From Ruegeria sp. HKCCD8929 (GTDB lineage Bacteria > Pseudomonadota > Alphaproteobacteria > Rhodobacterales > Rhodobacteraceae), in assembly GCF_013031405.1 (NCBI RefSeq), contig NZ_WPZY01000002.1, positions 372,001-436,000 of the forward strand: a stretch of DNA of 64,000 bases, in the 5' to 3' direction. Of this stretch, positions 17,010-29,399 are shown in pieces. The position numbers and the translations under genes were made by a program. Positions within the stretch are counted from its first letter, which is position 1. Each line of letters opens with the position of its first letter. Under the pieces are notes generated by a model. That model made no database searches, was not told where the DNA came from, and saw nothing but the letters and a program-made list of their open reading frames with translations.

Positions 17010-17804
17010 ATGACCGAGTTTCTGTCGCATAACTGGCTGCTTCTGGCACTTTGTGCCAGCGCGGTCCTCGTGATCGCCTTCGGGCTTTCCGAGGATGCGC
17101 GTGTCGCGCGCCGGGTTTTTGTGCAGTTCATACTCAATATCGCGCTGCCGCTGCTGGTCATTTTCGGCGGGGTGCTTGTCGTCCTCGCCGTCAATACGGA
17201 TCTGGATGAACGCATCTGGGCCGCCATCATTGCGGGTTTGGTCATCGCCACCGGCTGGCTGACGACTGCCATTTTTGGCGAATTGGGCAAATCCCGCGAC
17301 AAGGCCGAAAAGCTCCGGGATTATCACAAGGCGCTCTATGCCGAGATCGGCAATACGCTGCAGGTTCTCTGGGATCGGGGGCAGGCCGAGCAGGAAGCGA
17401 ATGCGCTGGTCGCGCGGATGGAGGCGGACCTGGGTTTCATCCCTCTGATCCCACGTGAACACAATGATTTCGTCTACGATTCCCTGGTGGATGAGATCGA
17501 AGTGCTTCCGCGTGTAACCATCGACGCGGTTGTGGCCTATTACAGCCTGATCAAGTCAATCGCAGCACAGGCCGAGGATATGCGGGGTGATGTGTTCCGC
17601 AGCGCCGATATGACACAGGACCGGCGCATCCTGATGTACCGCGACTATTTCGAGACACGAAAAAGCGCGTTTGCCTTGGGGCAATACGCGCTGCGTCTGA
17701 TTAAGGAATATGCGGAAAACGGTCCCGCGGCCGCGGAACAGCTGGCTAAACGGCTCAGTAACCCGGTCTCGGGCCGGTCCGGCCAGTCACCGGAATCGGA
17801 GTGA
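17010..17804 (+). CDS. Membrane protein of unknown function
   Basis: 264 residues starting 7 bp after pccA and probably cotranscribed. Three hydrophobic helices in the first 95 residues (LLLALCASAVLVIAFGL; VQFILNIALPLLVIFGG; IWAAIIAGLVIATGWLTTAI), then a soluble helical domain of about 165 residues with a coiled-coil feel and a Ser/Pro-rich tail. No catalytic motif recognised. Confidence 0.75.
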   Translation: MTEFLSHNWLLLALCASAVLVIAFGLSEDARVARRVFVQFILNIALPLLVIFGGVLVVLAVNTDLDERIWAAIIAGLVIATGWLTTAIFGELGKSRDKAEKLRDYHKALYAEIGNTLQVLWDRGQAEQEANALVARMEADLGFIPLIPREHNDFVYDSLVDEIEVLPRVTIDAVVAYYSLIKSIAAQAEDMRGDVFRSADMTQDRRILMYRDYFETRKSAFALGQYALRLIKEYAENGPAAAEQLAKRLSNPVSGRSGQSPESE

Positions 17805-17922
17805 ACGGAATGTTGGGATCTTTTTCCATCCGGTCGTCCTTTCCTCGTTTCCATGAAGGGCATTTGGCCCCTTCAAAATTAAATATAGGTGAAGGTGAGG
17901 AGGCGTACAAGGGAACAGCGCC

Positions 17923-18369
17923 TCAGTTGCTCTGGCGCCGCTCTCGAATTTCGCGTTCTCGCATCGGGGTCTTGTCGATGGACCGGCTGAGCTCGCGCAC
18001 GCTCCACGGGAAAGGTTTGCGCAGTTTCACCACCCCGTCCTTGTCCACGAAGACCAGCTGGAACCCGCGCGGGCGCAGTTTCGTGCGCAGGGCGGACCGG
18101 GCGGCCGGGTCGGTATCGGTTAGCACCACCACATCGCGCTCAAGCAGCATCGCCTCGCCGCTTTGCAGCATGTCGATCTGTTGCTGGAACCGGGGGTCGG
18201 CGGGGGTATCCGCAAACACCACGATGGGCCGGTTTGTCCATAAAAATTCGCTCAAATCGCGGTCACCGGCGGGCTGGATCAGCCCTTCATCCGCCGGGAG
18301 GGAGCCATCCGCGGCCCATGCGGCCACCGGGATAAGTGCTGAGAAAACAAGGGCTAGCGTGCGGGTCAT
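17923..18369 (-). CDS. DUF4174 (thioredoxin-fold) secreted protein
   Basis: 148 residues from the ATG at 18369, preceded by AGGAG. Signal peptide MTRTLALVFSALIPVAAWAA, then the DUF4174 pattern LSEFLWTNRPIVVFADTPAD...FVDKDGVVKLRKPFPWSVREL. The fold is thioredoxin-like, but no CxxC is present, so it is not a redox thioredoxin. The longer upstream reading frame has no support. Confidence 0.82.
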   Translation of the reverse strand: MTRTLALVFSALIPVAAWAADGSLPADEGLIQPAGDRDLSEFLWTNRPIVVFADTPADPRFQQQIDMLQSGEAMLLERDVVVLTDTDPAARSALRTKLRPRGFQLVFVDKDGVVKLRKPFPWSVRELSRSIDKTPMREREIRERRQSN

Positions 18370-19432
18370 GCGATCTCCTGTTGGGTTGAATATAGACCCG
18401 GATGGCGGGAATGCGACCGGAGAAATGCGCGCGGTCACCAAAAAGTTTAACGTTAATCGCTTTGTCAGGGGTTCGACATGACCATCGTTCCGTTCCCCAC
18501 CACCCCACCGCGCCGTGCGACGCGGAGCCGAGGCAAAGCCATGGACGTCATATTGCATATCGGGGCGCATCGTTGCGCCACCACCAGTTTTCAGCACTAC
18601 ATGCGCAGGAATGCCGAGGTTTTGTTGCGGCAGGGGATCGGATTCTGGGGTCCGCACCGGACCCGCTCGGGGATGTTTCACGGGATCGCGCCGGGCCGGA
18701 TATCCGCTTCGAAACGGCGGCGGCGCGGCGCCGGGCGTCTAGCGGAGGCGCTTTCCAGCAGCACCCGGCGCGGGGTAAAGCGACTGGTCGTAAGCGATGA
18801 GAACATGCTAGGCACGATGCGCCGGAACATGGCCGAAGCGCAGCTTTATCCCGCCGCAGGCGAGCGTATGGCGCATTTCGTTCAGGCGTTCGAAGGGAGT
18901 GTCACGGACGTGATCCTCAACATCCGCGCGCTGGATCACTACTGGGCCTCGTCGCTGGGATACGGGCTGAAGCGGGGCCGGGGGATTCCGAGCCCGGTCG
19001 CGTTGGAATGGATCGCAAGCGGCGAGCGCAGTTGGCGCGACGTGATCACCGACATCGCCAGCGCTATCCCCGGCACTCGGCTCTGGGTGCTGCCGTTCGA
19101 GATCTTCGCAGGCCGCCCGGACGCGCAACTGGCTGCCGTGACGGGTGGTCCGGCGCCGGGCGAGCACTGCCGCCAATGGTGCAATGCGACGCCGCGTTTG
19201 CCGGAACTCCGTGCGGCCATGCCGCCCGACCTCGCGGCTGCGCTGCCTAGGGGCGATGCGCGCTGGAACCCGTTTTTCCCGGCACAGGCCGCGCATATGC
19301 GCGCGGTCTATGCCGATGACCTGATGTGGCTGGCCACGGGCGCCGACGGGCTGGCCCGGCTGGTGGGCGATCCTGACAAAAAACCGGCGGGGCAAACCCT
19401 GCCAAGACCCGAATTGACAAGAGGAAGACGCA

Positions 19433-21559
<2,127 letters not shown>

Positions 21560-21569
21560 GGCACACGCG

Positions 21570-21646
21570 AAGGGGCTGTCTGCCCCTTCTGCTCAATGCG
21601 TGGGCATTGAGCATTCATCCCCGAGGATACTTTAGAACAGGAGAAG
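21570..21646. repeat. Two-hairpin intergenic repeat, copy 2
   Basis: Hairpin AAGGGGC / GCCCCTT (21570-21588), hairpin GCTCAATGC / GCATTGAGC (21591-21612), and a conserved tail TCCCCGAGGATACTTT ending in CAGGAGAAG (21618-21646). Same layout as 5379-5441; the stems differ while the tail is conserved, suggesting the tail is the selected part. Sits just after the mcm stop. Confidence 0.65.
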
Positions 21647-21707
21647 CAGGGGGCGTTGGCTCTCTGCTTTTTGTCGTTTATCTGCGGATGGGGTTGGGAG
21701 GGATGCG

Positions 21708-22298
21708 ATGCAACTGGATCACTTGGCGGTGGCGGGCGAAACGCTGGATGCGGCGACGGCGCATGTGGAAGAGGCGCTGGGCGTGCGAATGCAGCCCGGC
21801 GGGCATCATGCGCGGTTTGGGACGCACAACCGGCTTTTGGGGTTGGCGGAGGGGCTGTATCTGGAGGCGATTGCGGTCGATCCGGATGCGCCGGACCCGG
21901 GGCGGCCGCGCTGGTTCGATCTGGACCGGTTTGCGGGGCAGCCACGATTGAGCAACTGGATCTGTCGGGTTGACGATATTGAACGTGTACCCGAGCAGGC
22001 CGGCAAGCCGGTGGCGCTGGAACGGGGTGATTTGCGGTGGCGGATGGCGGTTCCCGAGGAAGGGCGGCTGCCCTTTGACAATCTGTTCCCGGCGCTCATT
22101 CAGTGGCAGGGCGCGTTGCATCCAGCGTCGATGCTGGCACCGAGCGGATGCGCGCTGCGGCGGCTGATCGTGACCCATCCCGAGGCACAGGCGCTGTCGG
22201 CGCTGTTGGGGACGCTGGATAGGGTCATCTTCGAGGTGGGAGACGTTGGCTTGCGCGCCGAGGTCGAGACACCCCATGGGCTGTGGGTGCTGGAATGA
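21708..22298 (+). CDS. VOC/glyoxalase-like domain protein
   Basis: 196 residues beginning [20 protein letters not shown], the classic VOC start, with a second half ([20 protein letters not shown]). It resembles the glyoxalase-like group rather than methylmalonyl-CoA epimerase, which is usually about 140-150 residues, so its position after mcm should not be over-read. Its stop is ATGA-coupled to the acetyltransferase gene. Confidence 0.78.
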   Translation: MQLDHLAVAGETLDAATAHVEEALGVRMQPGGHHARFGTHNRLLGLAEGLYLEAIAVDPDAPDPGRPRWFDLDRFAGQPRLSNWICRVDDIERVPEQAGKPVALERGDLRWRMAVPEEGRLPFDNLFPALIQWQGALHPASMLAPSGCALRRLIVTHPEAQALSALLGTLDRVIFEVGDVGLRAEVETPHGLWVLE

Positions 22299-22783
22299 CG
22301 ATCCGGCGGGCGCGGGAAGAGGATGCCGATGCGATTGCGGCGATCACCAATCAGGTGATCCGCGACACGTTGATCACCTTCACCACCGATGAACGCGAGG
22401 CTGGAAAGATCGCGGAGGATATCGCAGCGCGGGGCCCAGCGTTTCTGGTTGCGGAATTGGATGGTCAGGTGGCGGGTTTTGCCACTTATGGGCCGTTTCG
22501 GGGTGGTCCGGGCTATGCCTTTACCAAAGAGCATTCGATCCAGCTCGCGCCCGAGGCGCGCGGCCATGGGCTGGGCCGGGCGCTGATGGCGCGGCTGGAG
22601 GATGTTGCGCGGGCAGAGGGCGTGCATGCTCTGGTGGCTGGGGTGTCGGGCGCTAATCCCGAGGCCATCGCCTTTCATGCAGCATTGGGGTTCGAGGAGG
22701 TCGGGCGGATGCCGCAGGTCGGGCGCAAACAGGACCAGTGGCTGGACCTTGTTCTGATGCAGAAAATTCTCGGCAAGGCATGA
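22295..22783 (+). CDS. GNAT acetyltransferase (phosphinothricin-acetyltransferase-like)
   Basis: 162 residues from the ATG overlapping the previous stop; an in-frame GTG 12 bp earlier is less likely. [20 protein letters not shown] start, [15 protein letters not shown], then the acetyl-CoA loop [20 protein letters not shown], and [20 protein letters not shown]. This matches the PAT/Bar subgroup that acetylates small amines or amino-acid analogues such as methionine sulfoximine. Confidence 0.85.
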   Translation: MTIRRAREEDADAIAAITNQVIRDTLITFTTDEREAGKIAEDIAARGPAFLVAELDGQVAGFATYGPFRGGPGYAFTKEHSIQLAPEARGHGLGRALMARLEDVARAEGVHALVAGVSGANPEAIAFHAALGFEEVGRMPQVGRKQDQWLDLVLMQKILGKA

Positions 22784-22828
22784 ATTGCCGCACCTGACAC
22801 CGTCTGCCGGGCAGGTTAGGGTGTGGCC

Positions 22829-23509
22829 ATGTCACTCTGGACCCGCATCACCGACGCGCTCAGTGCCCTTGCGCAGGGCGAAAGCCTGACCGAGGTGTTC
22901 GAGCGCCTGCGCACGCCACCCGAACGCTCGGTGGCCTTTGCCATTGCGGTCATTGCCTTGGGTGCCAAGATGGCCAAGGCCGATGGACAGGTCACTCGCG
23001 ACGAGGTTACCGCCTTTCGCGAGGTGTTCCAGATCGGCCGCGAGGAAGAGGCGGGCGCCGCGAGGGTCTTCAACATGGCGCGCACGGATGTGGCGGGCTA
23101 TCAGGATTATGCCCGCAAGATCAGACGGATGTTTGCCGAGGACAGCACCACGCTCTGCGATCTTATGGAGGGGCTGTTTCATATCGCCATGGCGGACGGG
23201 TTCTATCACCCGGGCGAGAACGAGTTCCTTGAGGAAGTCAGCCGGATCTTCGGCCAGACCGATCAGCAGTTCAAGGCGCTGCGGGCGCGTTTCGTGCCTG
23301 ACGCGCCCAACGATCCCTATACTGTGCTCGGTGTTTCTCCGGACATGCCGCTGGCCGAGATCCGCAGGGTCTGGCGGCAGTTGGTGCGCGACACCCACCC
23401 CGATGCGATGATGGCGCGGGGCGTTCCGGAAGAGGCGATCCGGCTGGCCGAGAAGAAGCTGATCGACATCAACCGCGCCTGGGACGAGATCAACGGGGCG
23501 AAGGTCTGA
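22829..23509 (+). CDS. TerB-like/DnaJ co-chaperone (DjlA-like)
   Basis: 226 residues from ATG 22829 (AGGTTAGGG upstream; the GTG at 22823 is rejected). TerB-like helical domain at about 35-135 (FAIAVIALGAKMAKADGQVT...FHIAMADGFYHPGENEFL), then a C-terminal J domain (DPYTVLGVSPDMPLAEIRRV) with the HPD motif in VRDTHPDAM. No N-terminal membrane anchor as in E. coli DjlA, so probably cytosolic. Four bases separate it from the next gene. Confidence 0.87.
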   Translation: MSLWTRITDALSALAQGESLTEVFERLRTPPERSVAFAIAVIALGAKMAKADGQVTRDEVTAFREVFQIGREEEAGAARVFNMARTDVAGYQDYARKIRRMFAEDSTTLCDLMEGLFHIAMADGFYHPGENEFLEEVSRIFGQTDQQFKALRARFVPDAPNDPYTVLGVSPDMPLAEIRRVWRQLVRDTHPDAMMARGVPEEAIRLAEKKLIDINRAWDEINGAKV

Positions 23510-23513
23510 GGCG

Positions 23514-24527
23514 ATGCGGCTGGCAACCTACAATATCGAGTGGTTCGCCAACCTGTTCGACAAGGAGGACCAGTTGATCATCGACGACAGCTGGTCTGGC
23601 CGCCACGATGTGACCAAGGCGCAGCAGATCGAGGCGGTGGCAAAGGTGCTGATCGCGCTTGAGGCCGACGCGCTGCTGATCGTCGAGGCGCCCAATACCG
23701 GGCGGCACCAAAACACGGTCCGCGCGCTGGAAGGGTTCGCCGATACGTTCGATCTGCGTACGCGAAAGGCAGCGATGGGCTTTGCCAACGACACGCATCA
23801 GGAGCTGGCGTTGCTCTATGATTCTGACCGGCTGGAGGTGCGCCACGATCCCAAGGGGCAGGAGACCGGCAAGAAGGGCAGCACACAGGCGCCCCGGTTC
23901 GACGGTACTTTCCGGATCGATCTGGATATCGACACAACCGAGGATCTGGTGCGGTTTTCCAAGCCTCCCCTGGAACTGGCCATGCGCACGCAGGGGGGAA
24001 CCGATCTGCGCCTGATCGGTGCGCATCTGAAATCCAAGGCGCCGCACGGGGCCGAGACGCGGGACGAAGTGATCCAGATTTCGATCGCCAACCGCCGCAA
24101 ACAACTGGCGCAGGCGATCTGGCTGAGGGCGCGGGTGGAAGAGCATCGCACGGCGGGGGAAGAGGTGATCCTGATGGGGGATCTAAATGATGGCCCTGGG
24201 CTCGATGAGTTCGAGCACCTGTTCGGGCGGTCCTCGGTCGAGATCCTGCTCGAGGCGGGGCTTTACGACCCCCATGCGTCGAAAGCGGCTCAGGTCCGGC
24301 CCGGGCCGCTGCCCACGACGGCGCGGTTCGAGATGCAGGGCGAGGGGCGCTATCTGCAGGCTTTGCTGGATTATGTGATGGTCACTCCGGGGCTGCGTGC
24401 CAAGCGGCCAGCATGGCGGATTTGGCACCCGTTCGATGACGTGGAATGCTGGCGGATGCCGGAACTGCGCGAGGCGTTGCTGACCGCCTCGGATCACTTC
24501 CCGGTCACGCTGGATATCGAGATATGA
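23514..24527 (+). CDS. Endonuclease/exonuclease/phosphatase-family protein
   Basis: 337 residues, cytoplasmic (no signal). The EEP fold is shown by LATYNIEWFANLF at the start, ALLIVEAPN, GAHLKSKAPHG, VILMGDLNDGPG and the terminal SDHFPVTLDIEI. These supply the metal-binding Asn/Glu, the D-x-N catalytic pair and the final D-H pair. The usual N-terminal QE motif reads VEAPN. Substrate (DNA, lipid or phosphoester) cannot be told. Coupled by ATGA to the next gene. Confidence 0.83.
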   Translation: MRLATYNIEWFANLFDKEDQLIIDDSWSGRHDVTKAQQIEAVAKVLIALEADALLIVEAPNTGRHQNTVRALEGFADTFDLRTRKAAMGFANDTHQELALLYDSDRLEVRHDPKGQETGKKGSTQAPRFDGTFRIDLDIDTTEDLVRFSKPPLELAMRTQGGTDLRLIGAHLKSKAPHGAETRDEVIQISIANRRKQLAQAIWLRARVEEHRTAGEEVILMGDLNDGPGLDEFEHLFGRSSVEILLEAGLYDPHASKAAQVRPGPLPTTARFEMQGEGRYLQALLDYVMVTPGLRAKRPAWRIWHPFDDVECWRMPELREALLTASDHFPVTLDIEI

Positions 24528-24943
24528 CCTTTGAACCCAAGCTACTGCGACCCTATATCCGTCTTATGACACGGATCGCAGCCCTGACCCTCACCGCTTG
24601 CCTGGCCGCATCATCGGCGCTGGCCGAGGATGAGGACAATGGCAAATCCTTGATGGAGCAGGGGGCCGAGCTGTTCTTTGAGGGGCTGCGGCAGGAGATG
24701 GAACCGGCGCTCGACAATCTGTTGGGCATGGCCGAGGAGTTCGGCCCCTCGATGCGGTCGTTCTTTGAGGAGATGGGTCCGGCACTGGCAGAACTCGCAG
24801 GCCAGGTGCAGGACTGGAGCGCCTATGAGATGCCCAAGATGCTGCCCAATGGCGACATCATCATACGCAAGAAGGCCAAGCCGGAAGAACCGGAGGATGC
24901 GCCTGCAGAGGATGAGGCCCCCGAAGGGACGACCGATATCTAA
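24524..24943 (+). CDS. Small secreted acidic protein of unknown function
   Basis: 139 residues if started at the ATGA overlap; ATG 24566 would give 125 residues with a cleaner signal peptide (MTRIAALTLTACLAASSALA). The mature part is helical (LFFEGLRQEMEPALDNLLGM), with an acidic Pro/Glu tail (PEEPEDAPAEDEAPEG). Related Rhodobacteraceae genes are often mislabelled as ATPases, but no Walker motif exists. Probably periplasmic. Confidence 0.72.
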   Translation: MTFEPKLLRPYIRLMTRIAALTLTACLAASSALAEDEDNGKSLMEQGAELFFEGLRQEMEPALDNLLGMAEEFGPSMRSFFEEMGPALAELAGQVQDWSAYEMPKMLPNGDIIIRKKAKPEEPEDAPAEDEAPEGTTDI

Positions 24944-24957
24944 CGCTTAGTTCCGAG

Positions 24958-26502
24958 TCAGCCGCGGGTGATGAGTCGGGTTTCAACATCCAGGGCGCCG
25001 GCCAGTGATTTCAGCCGGGCCTCGGCCACTTCGCTGTAAAGCGGCAGGGTGGCCCTGGGCAGGGTCACCTCGAGCAGTTTTTTCTTGGGGTAAAGGCGCA
25101 GCTTGCCCATCTTTGCGTCGTTCTGCATCCACAGCATCGCGCCGAACCGCATGGCCTTGCCCAGAATCTCCGCCTGTTTCTGCCCTTTTTCATCCAGCAG
25201 CTCATAGAGTGGATCGAACTGGTTGCCTTCGCGCTTGTTGCGGTAGCGATGCTGCAAGGCCAGCCCGATGAAGATGCGTTCTGAGTGTTTTAGCCCGCTC
25301 AGATTGGCGCGGGTGACGTTGTCAAAGCAGATCTCGGCGCGATAATCGGGATGGGCGCGCCAGCTGACGTCATGCAGTAGGCAGGCGGCCTTGATCAGGC
25401 GGATCTGTGCCTCGGGGGCCGATTTGAACAGCGGCATGACGAAATCGAACAGCTTTTTGCCGAAGCCCGGCAGGCGCGCATCCTTGGCCTCGGCAAAGCG
25501 GCTGGCCTCGACCAGCGGGTCGCGGTCGCGCAGGCGCTGGGGCATCTGTTCATAAAGCAGCCCTTCGCGAATGCCGTAGCTTGAAATCGCGATATCCTTG
25601 GGCTTGAAGGTGCGGATCAGGCGCGTCAGCACATCCATCGCATAAGGTACCAGCGCCATGCGCGAGCCGGACACGCCCGCGGCGGCGCGCAGCGTTTCAG
25701 GGTCGCTCTGCTCGATGAATTTGACCGTCTCGCGCACCTGTCTGGTGGTCATGCGGTATTCGTGCAGCACCTTGAGCGGATAACCCCGGCGCAGCATGTC
25801 GAGGCGGGCAAAGGCGCGCCAGCTGCCGCCGACCAGAAACAGACGGTCCCGTTGCGGGCCAAGCTGGCTGCGCAGCTCTTCCATCACCTGCTTGATATGC
25901 GCCTTGCGCCCACTGCGCCCGCCCTTGATGTCGCGCAGTTTCAGCGGACCCAGCGCCGAGGTGAGGCGGCGTCCGACCTCACCTTCGCCGATTTCGGCCA
26001 GTTCCATGGACGAGCCGCCGATGTCGCAGATCAATCCGTAAGCACCGGGCCAGCCCAACAACACGCCCTGCGCCGACAACCGCGCCTCTTCCTCACCATC
26101 CACGACCGAGATGTGCAGACCCGTTTCGCGCTCGACCTCGGCGCAGAAATCGGGCCCGTCAGTGGCGTCGCGCACGGCGGCGGTGGCGACAACATGCAGC
26201 GGTGGCAGGTGCAGATCCCGCGCCAAATGCTGAAAGCGCCCCAGCGCCGCCAGGGCACGGTCACGGCCCGACGGGTTCAATCGCCCGGTTTCGGACAGGC
26301 CCGCGCCGAGGGCACACATGATTTTCTCATTGTAGAAATAAGCGGGTGAGCGGGCCGCGCCGTCAAACACGACCATCCGGACCGAGTTCGATCCCACATC
26401 CACCACACCGACCCGAGACAGCGCCCGCACACTTGGGTCGTCGAACAGGGGTCTGCCAAAGGGCCCCCAGTCCGGCGCGACGGTTTCGATTACTTGTTCC
26501 AT
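24958..26502 (-). CDS. ppx: Exopolyphosphatase / Ppx-GppA phosphatase
   Basis: 514 residues. Degrades polyphosphate or pppGpp. Actin-like ATPase fold: VGVVDVGSNSVRMVVFDG (phosphate 1), LHVVATAAVRDATDG, ICDIGGSSMELAEIGEG (phosphate 2). A C-terminal HD-like helical domain (about 320-500) contains LIKAACLLHDVSWRAHPDYR. Length is that of the long Ppx form. Upstream, 64 bp away, lies hdaA on the same strand. Confidence 0.9.
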   Translation of the reverse strand: MEQVIETVAPDWGPFGRPLFDDPSVRALSRVGVVDVGSNSVRMVVFDGAARSPAYFYNEKIMCALGAGLSETGRLNPSGRDRALAALGRFQHLARDLHLPPLHVVATAAVRDATDGPDFCAEVERETGLHISVVDGEEEARLSAQGVLLGWPGAYGLICDIGGSSMELAEIGEGEVGRRLTSALGPLKLRDIKGGRSGRKAHIKQVMEELRSQLGPQRDRLFLVGGSWRAFARLDMLRRGYPLKVLHEYRMTTRQVRETVKFIEQSDPETLRAAAGVSGSRMALVPYAMDVLTRLIRTFKPKDIAISSYGIREGLLYEQMPQRLRDRDPLVEASRFAEAKDARLPGFGKKLFDFVMPLFKSAPEAQIRLIKAACLLHDVSWRAHPDYRAEICFDNVTRANLSGLKHSERIFIGLALQHRYRNKREGNQFDPLYELLDEKGQKQAEILGKAMRFGAMLWMQNDAKMGKLRLYPKKKLLEVTLPRATLPLYSEVAEARLKSLAGALDVETRLITRG

Positions 26503-26566
26503 CTTCCCCCCGGCGTCTGGTCCCCGGCAGGATGCGAAATCGCCGGGAACGGGTCAATCGGCTGGT

Positions 26567-27244
26567 TCAGGCCGGACCTGCGTCATCTTGGAGCACGCGA
26601 CTGGCCAGCGCCCGCGTGATCTCACGCTTTTCGGCCAGCGCGATGCGGTCGAGGCGTTCGACAACCTCGGCGGCGGTTTCGAATCTGCGGTCCATGTGTT
26701 TGACGAGATACGAGATGACTTCAGGCTTGGGGCTGAGTTGTCGATCAACGAAGAGCTTGGCCAGAACCGCACCCAGCAGCGCGTCGTCCGGCGGACCAAG
26801 GGCAACATGATGGGCGCCCTGAATGCGGCTTTGTAGGTCGGCCAGCGGAAGTTGCCACAGATTGGGGGCCAGCCGTCCGGTCATCAGCAATGTATGACCC
26901 TCGGCAAGCACCAGATTGTGCAGGTGGAACAGGGCCTTCTGCCGTTCGAGATCGTCGGCGATTCCCGGCACGTCTTCGACCGCGATGGGGCCGCTGGCCA
27001 GATCTGGAACATCCTCGTATCGCAGCGTTTCGGCCTGCACGATGCGGCCACTTGTTTCCGCGGCCCAGACATGGGCGAGATGGGTCTTACCTGCGCCTGC
27101 CGGCCCGCTCAGCACCAGCTTGTTACCCGGCCAGGACGTGGCCGAGATCATCGCCACCGCCAGGGCGTTGGCGGGGGAGACAAAGAAATCCTCCCGCCCG
27201 AGTGCTGTCTTGGCGGGCAGATCAAAGCTGAGCTGTGTGGCCAT
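26567..27244 (-). CDS. hdaA: DnaA-related regulator HdaA
   Basis: 225 residues. Shortened AAA+ protein that, with the sliding clamp, promotes DnaA-ATP hydrolysis to prevent over-initiation. The N-terminal QLSFDLPAKTALGREDFFV carries the clamp-binding QLSFDLP-type peptide; Walker A SGPAGAGKTHLAH follows. The Walker B region IAVEDVPGIAD has Glu-Asp rather than Asp-Asp/Glu. No DNA-binding domain IV, as expected for Hda. The start directly abuts the stop of the permease gene upstream. Confidence 0.9.
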   Translation of the reverse strand: MATQLSFDLPAKTALGREDFFVSPANALAVAMISATSWPGNKLVLSGPAGAGKTHLAHVWAAETSGRIVQAETLRYEDVPDLASGPIAVEDVPGIADDLERQKALFHLHNLVLAEGHTLLMTGRLAPNLWQLPLADLQSRIQGAHHVALGPPDDALLGAVLAKLFVDRQLSPKPEVISYLVKHMDRRFETAAEVVERLDRIALAEKREITRALASRVLQDDAGPA

Positions 27245-28336
27245 TCAGTCGGTGTCCTGCGCCTTGTCCTGTGCCGATTCCTGACCCACCAGGCCGGTGT
27301 AGAGACGGCTGACCAAGTATTGACCGGTGCCGAAACGCGCAAGCACGCCAAGGGCCGCGGCAACCGGAACCGCGATCAACATCCCGACAAACCCGAACAG
27401 CGCGCCAAAGACCGACAGCGCCAGCAGCAGCCAGACCGGGTGCAGCCCGACCGAGCTGCCGACCAACTTGGGAGTCAGGAAGTTGCCCTCGATCACCTGC
27501 CCGATGGCAAAGATGCCCGCGACCAGCCCTATCGAGGTCCAGTCGCCCCAGAACTGGAACAGCGCCAGCCCGATGGCCAGTGCGCCGCCGATGAGCGCGC
27601 CGAGATAGGGGATGAAGGTGACCAGCCCGGCAATGAAGCCCACGATCAGGCCGAATTGCAGCCCGACGATCATCAGCGCAACGGCGTAGTAGATGCCGAG
27701 GATCAGGCAGACAGTGCCCATGCCACGCACGAACGAGGCCAGTACCGCGTCGATCTCACCGGCCAGCTTGCGGATCACCGGCGCATGATCGAGTGGCAGG
27801 AGCGAGTCGATGCGGGCAATCATCCGGTCCCAGTCGAGCAGCAGGTAGACCGCCACAACCGGCACGATCACCAGCAGAACCACCACGTTGATGGCCGAGC
27901 CCACCGAGGTGACGACGGTTTGCAGAACCTCTCCGGTCTTGGATTTCAGCGTTTCGCCGAAAGACACGAGGAACTGATGGGTGTTCGATTCCGTATCCAG
28001 CAGCGAGGGGAAGCGTTTGTCGATGAAGGCGCGCAGGTCCTGGAACAGGGTGGGCAGGGTCTCGACGAGATCGATCAGCTGGGCGATCAGCGCTGGTACG
28101 ACCATCAGGAAGGTGATGACGAACAGGGCCACCGCGACCACCGTGATCAGCGCCGTCGCGGCAACGCGGGACAGGCCCAGCCGTTCCAGCCGGTCAGCCA
28201 CGGGATCGAGGAAATAGGCGATGGCCGCGCCGATCACGAACGGTAGAAGAACGTCGCCCAACAGCCAGAGCACAAAGACAAAAACCGCAGTCGCAATGCC
28301 CCAGTATCTGAGCTGGTCTTTCACCGGCAAGGCCAT
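27245..28336 (-). CDS. PerM/AI-2E-family permease
   Basis: 363 residues with about eight membrane helices and the family pattern: an N-terminal helix pair (GIATAVFVFVLWLLGDVLLPF), a central amphipathic region, and the Gly/Pro-rich conserved block GFIAGLVTFIPYLGALIGGA. Gene order perM-hda is common in alphaproteobacteria. Transported substrate unknown; not evidence of quorum signalling. Confidence 0.88.
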   Translation of the reverse strand: MALPVKDQLRYWGIATAVFVFVLWLLGDVLLPFVIGAAIAYFLDPVADRLERLGLSRVAATALITVVAVALFVITFLMVVPALIAQLIDLVETLPTLFQDLRAFIDKRFPSLLDTESNTHQFLVSFGETLKSKTGEVLQTVVTSVGSAINVVVLLVIVPVVAVYLLLDWDRMIARIDSLLPLDHAPVIRKLAGEIDAVLASFVRGMGTVCLILGIYYAVALMIVGLQFGLIVGFIAGLVTFIPYLGALIGGALAIGLALFQFWGDWTSIGLVAGIFAIGQVIEGNFLTPKLVGSSVGLHPVWLLLALSVFGALFGFVGMLIAVPVAAALGVLARFGTGQYLVSRLYTGLVGQESAQDKAQDTD

Positions 28337-28424
28337 GGCGGGTTTCCTCGTTACACCTATCTGTCCCGTTCTTGGCCCATGGAGGGACGCGATGCAAGCA
28401 TTTCGCAGTGCGCCCGTCAGGCGC

Positions 28425-29399
28425 TCAGATGTGCAGCGTTCCCAACTCAGGTGTATCCGCGCCCGCTTGCTCGTCCGGCCAGTTGGTACGCCAGATTTCC
28501 GCTGACCAGTGGCCGCAATGAACGGGGGGACGGTCGAACCCCGGTATCGGGCTTAGCAACGGTTCGACAACGACATCGTGGCGCGGCACGGCGAAGTAGG
28601 GGAACGAGTACCGCTCCCGCCCCGACCGGTTCACCACCCGGTGCGGTGTCGATTTCAGCCGTCCGCCCGACCACAGCTCCAGCATGTCGCCGATATTGAC
28701 CACAAAACCGCCGGGCGGGCAGTCGGGCGTGATCCAGCCGCCATTGCGGGTCTGCACCTCTAGCCCGCCGACCGGATCAGGGGCGATGATGGTCAGGGCG
28801 TCGGTGTCTTTGTGCGGATGGATGCCGAACCCGGCCTCGTCCGGGGCCTGCGGCGGGTAGTGCAGGAGCGTCATGTTGGTCAGCGGATCGGAGAAAGCGT
28901 CGCGCAGCGTGCCGGGGGCGATCTCCAGCCCGCCCTCCAGCGCGCCCAGCAACTGATCGGCCACGGTGTCGAGCTGCGCCCAATAGCTCAGGACAACCTC
29001 GCGTGCGCCCGGTACCTCGCGCGGCCAGAGGTTCGGGCCATAAAGCGGGCAGGCCGTGCGGATCGGCGCATCTGGGGCCACCTCGTGGTGCAGCTTGTAC
29101 CCTTCGTACTTGTCCGCCGTGCCGCTGCCATCGTTGGGGGTGAAGAACCCCATCGGAATATAGCCGCGATAATTGTCACGAGTTATCGCCTGATCCCACT
29201 TGCTGGCCTCATCGACGGCAAAGATCTCGCGGACGGTCCGGCGCACGGTTTCGACCGTTTCAGGCGCGATGCCGGTGCCGGTGATCGAGAGAAACCCAAT
29301 GCCTGTGCAGGCGTCGAGGATCTGGCGCACCACCGCGTCCCGTTCGTGATGGTTCGGGGTGCCGAGCGGCGAGATGTCGATTGTGGGTATGGTTTGCAT
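28425..29399 (-). CDS. Isopenicillin-N-synthase-like 2OG-Fe(II) oxygenase
   Basis: 324 residues. N-terminal DIOX_N region ([20 protein letters not shown]) and a double-stranded beta-helix with the iron triad: H-x-D in [15 protein letters not shown] and the distal His in [20 protein letters not shown], where R-x-S binds 2-oxoglutarate. Substrate unknown. The start overlaps the stop of the truncated FAD oxidoreductase by one base (TGATG), so the two form one transcription unit. Confidence 0.88.
   Translation of the reverse strand: MQTIPTIDISPLGTPNHHERDAVVRQILDACTGIGFLSITGTGIAPETVETVRRTVREIFAVDEASKWDQAITRDNYRGYIPMGFFTPNDGSGTADKYEGYKLHHEVAPDAPIRTACPLYGPNLWPREVPGAREVVLSYWAQLDTVADQLLGALEGGLEIAPGTLRDAFSDPLTNMTLLHYPPQAPDEAGFGIHPHKDTDALTIIAPDPVGGLEVQTRNGGWITPDCPPGGFVVNIGDMLELWSGGRLKSTPHRVVNRSGRERYSFPYFAVPRHDVVVEPLLSPIPGFDRPPVHCGHWSAEIWRTNWPDEQAGADTPELGTLHI

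Noticed and set aside
21708..22298. Methylmalonyl-CoA epimerase
   Set aside because: VOC fold and position next to mcm are suggestive, but the length and pattern fit the glyoxalase-like group better.
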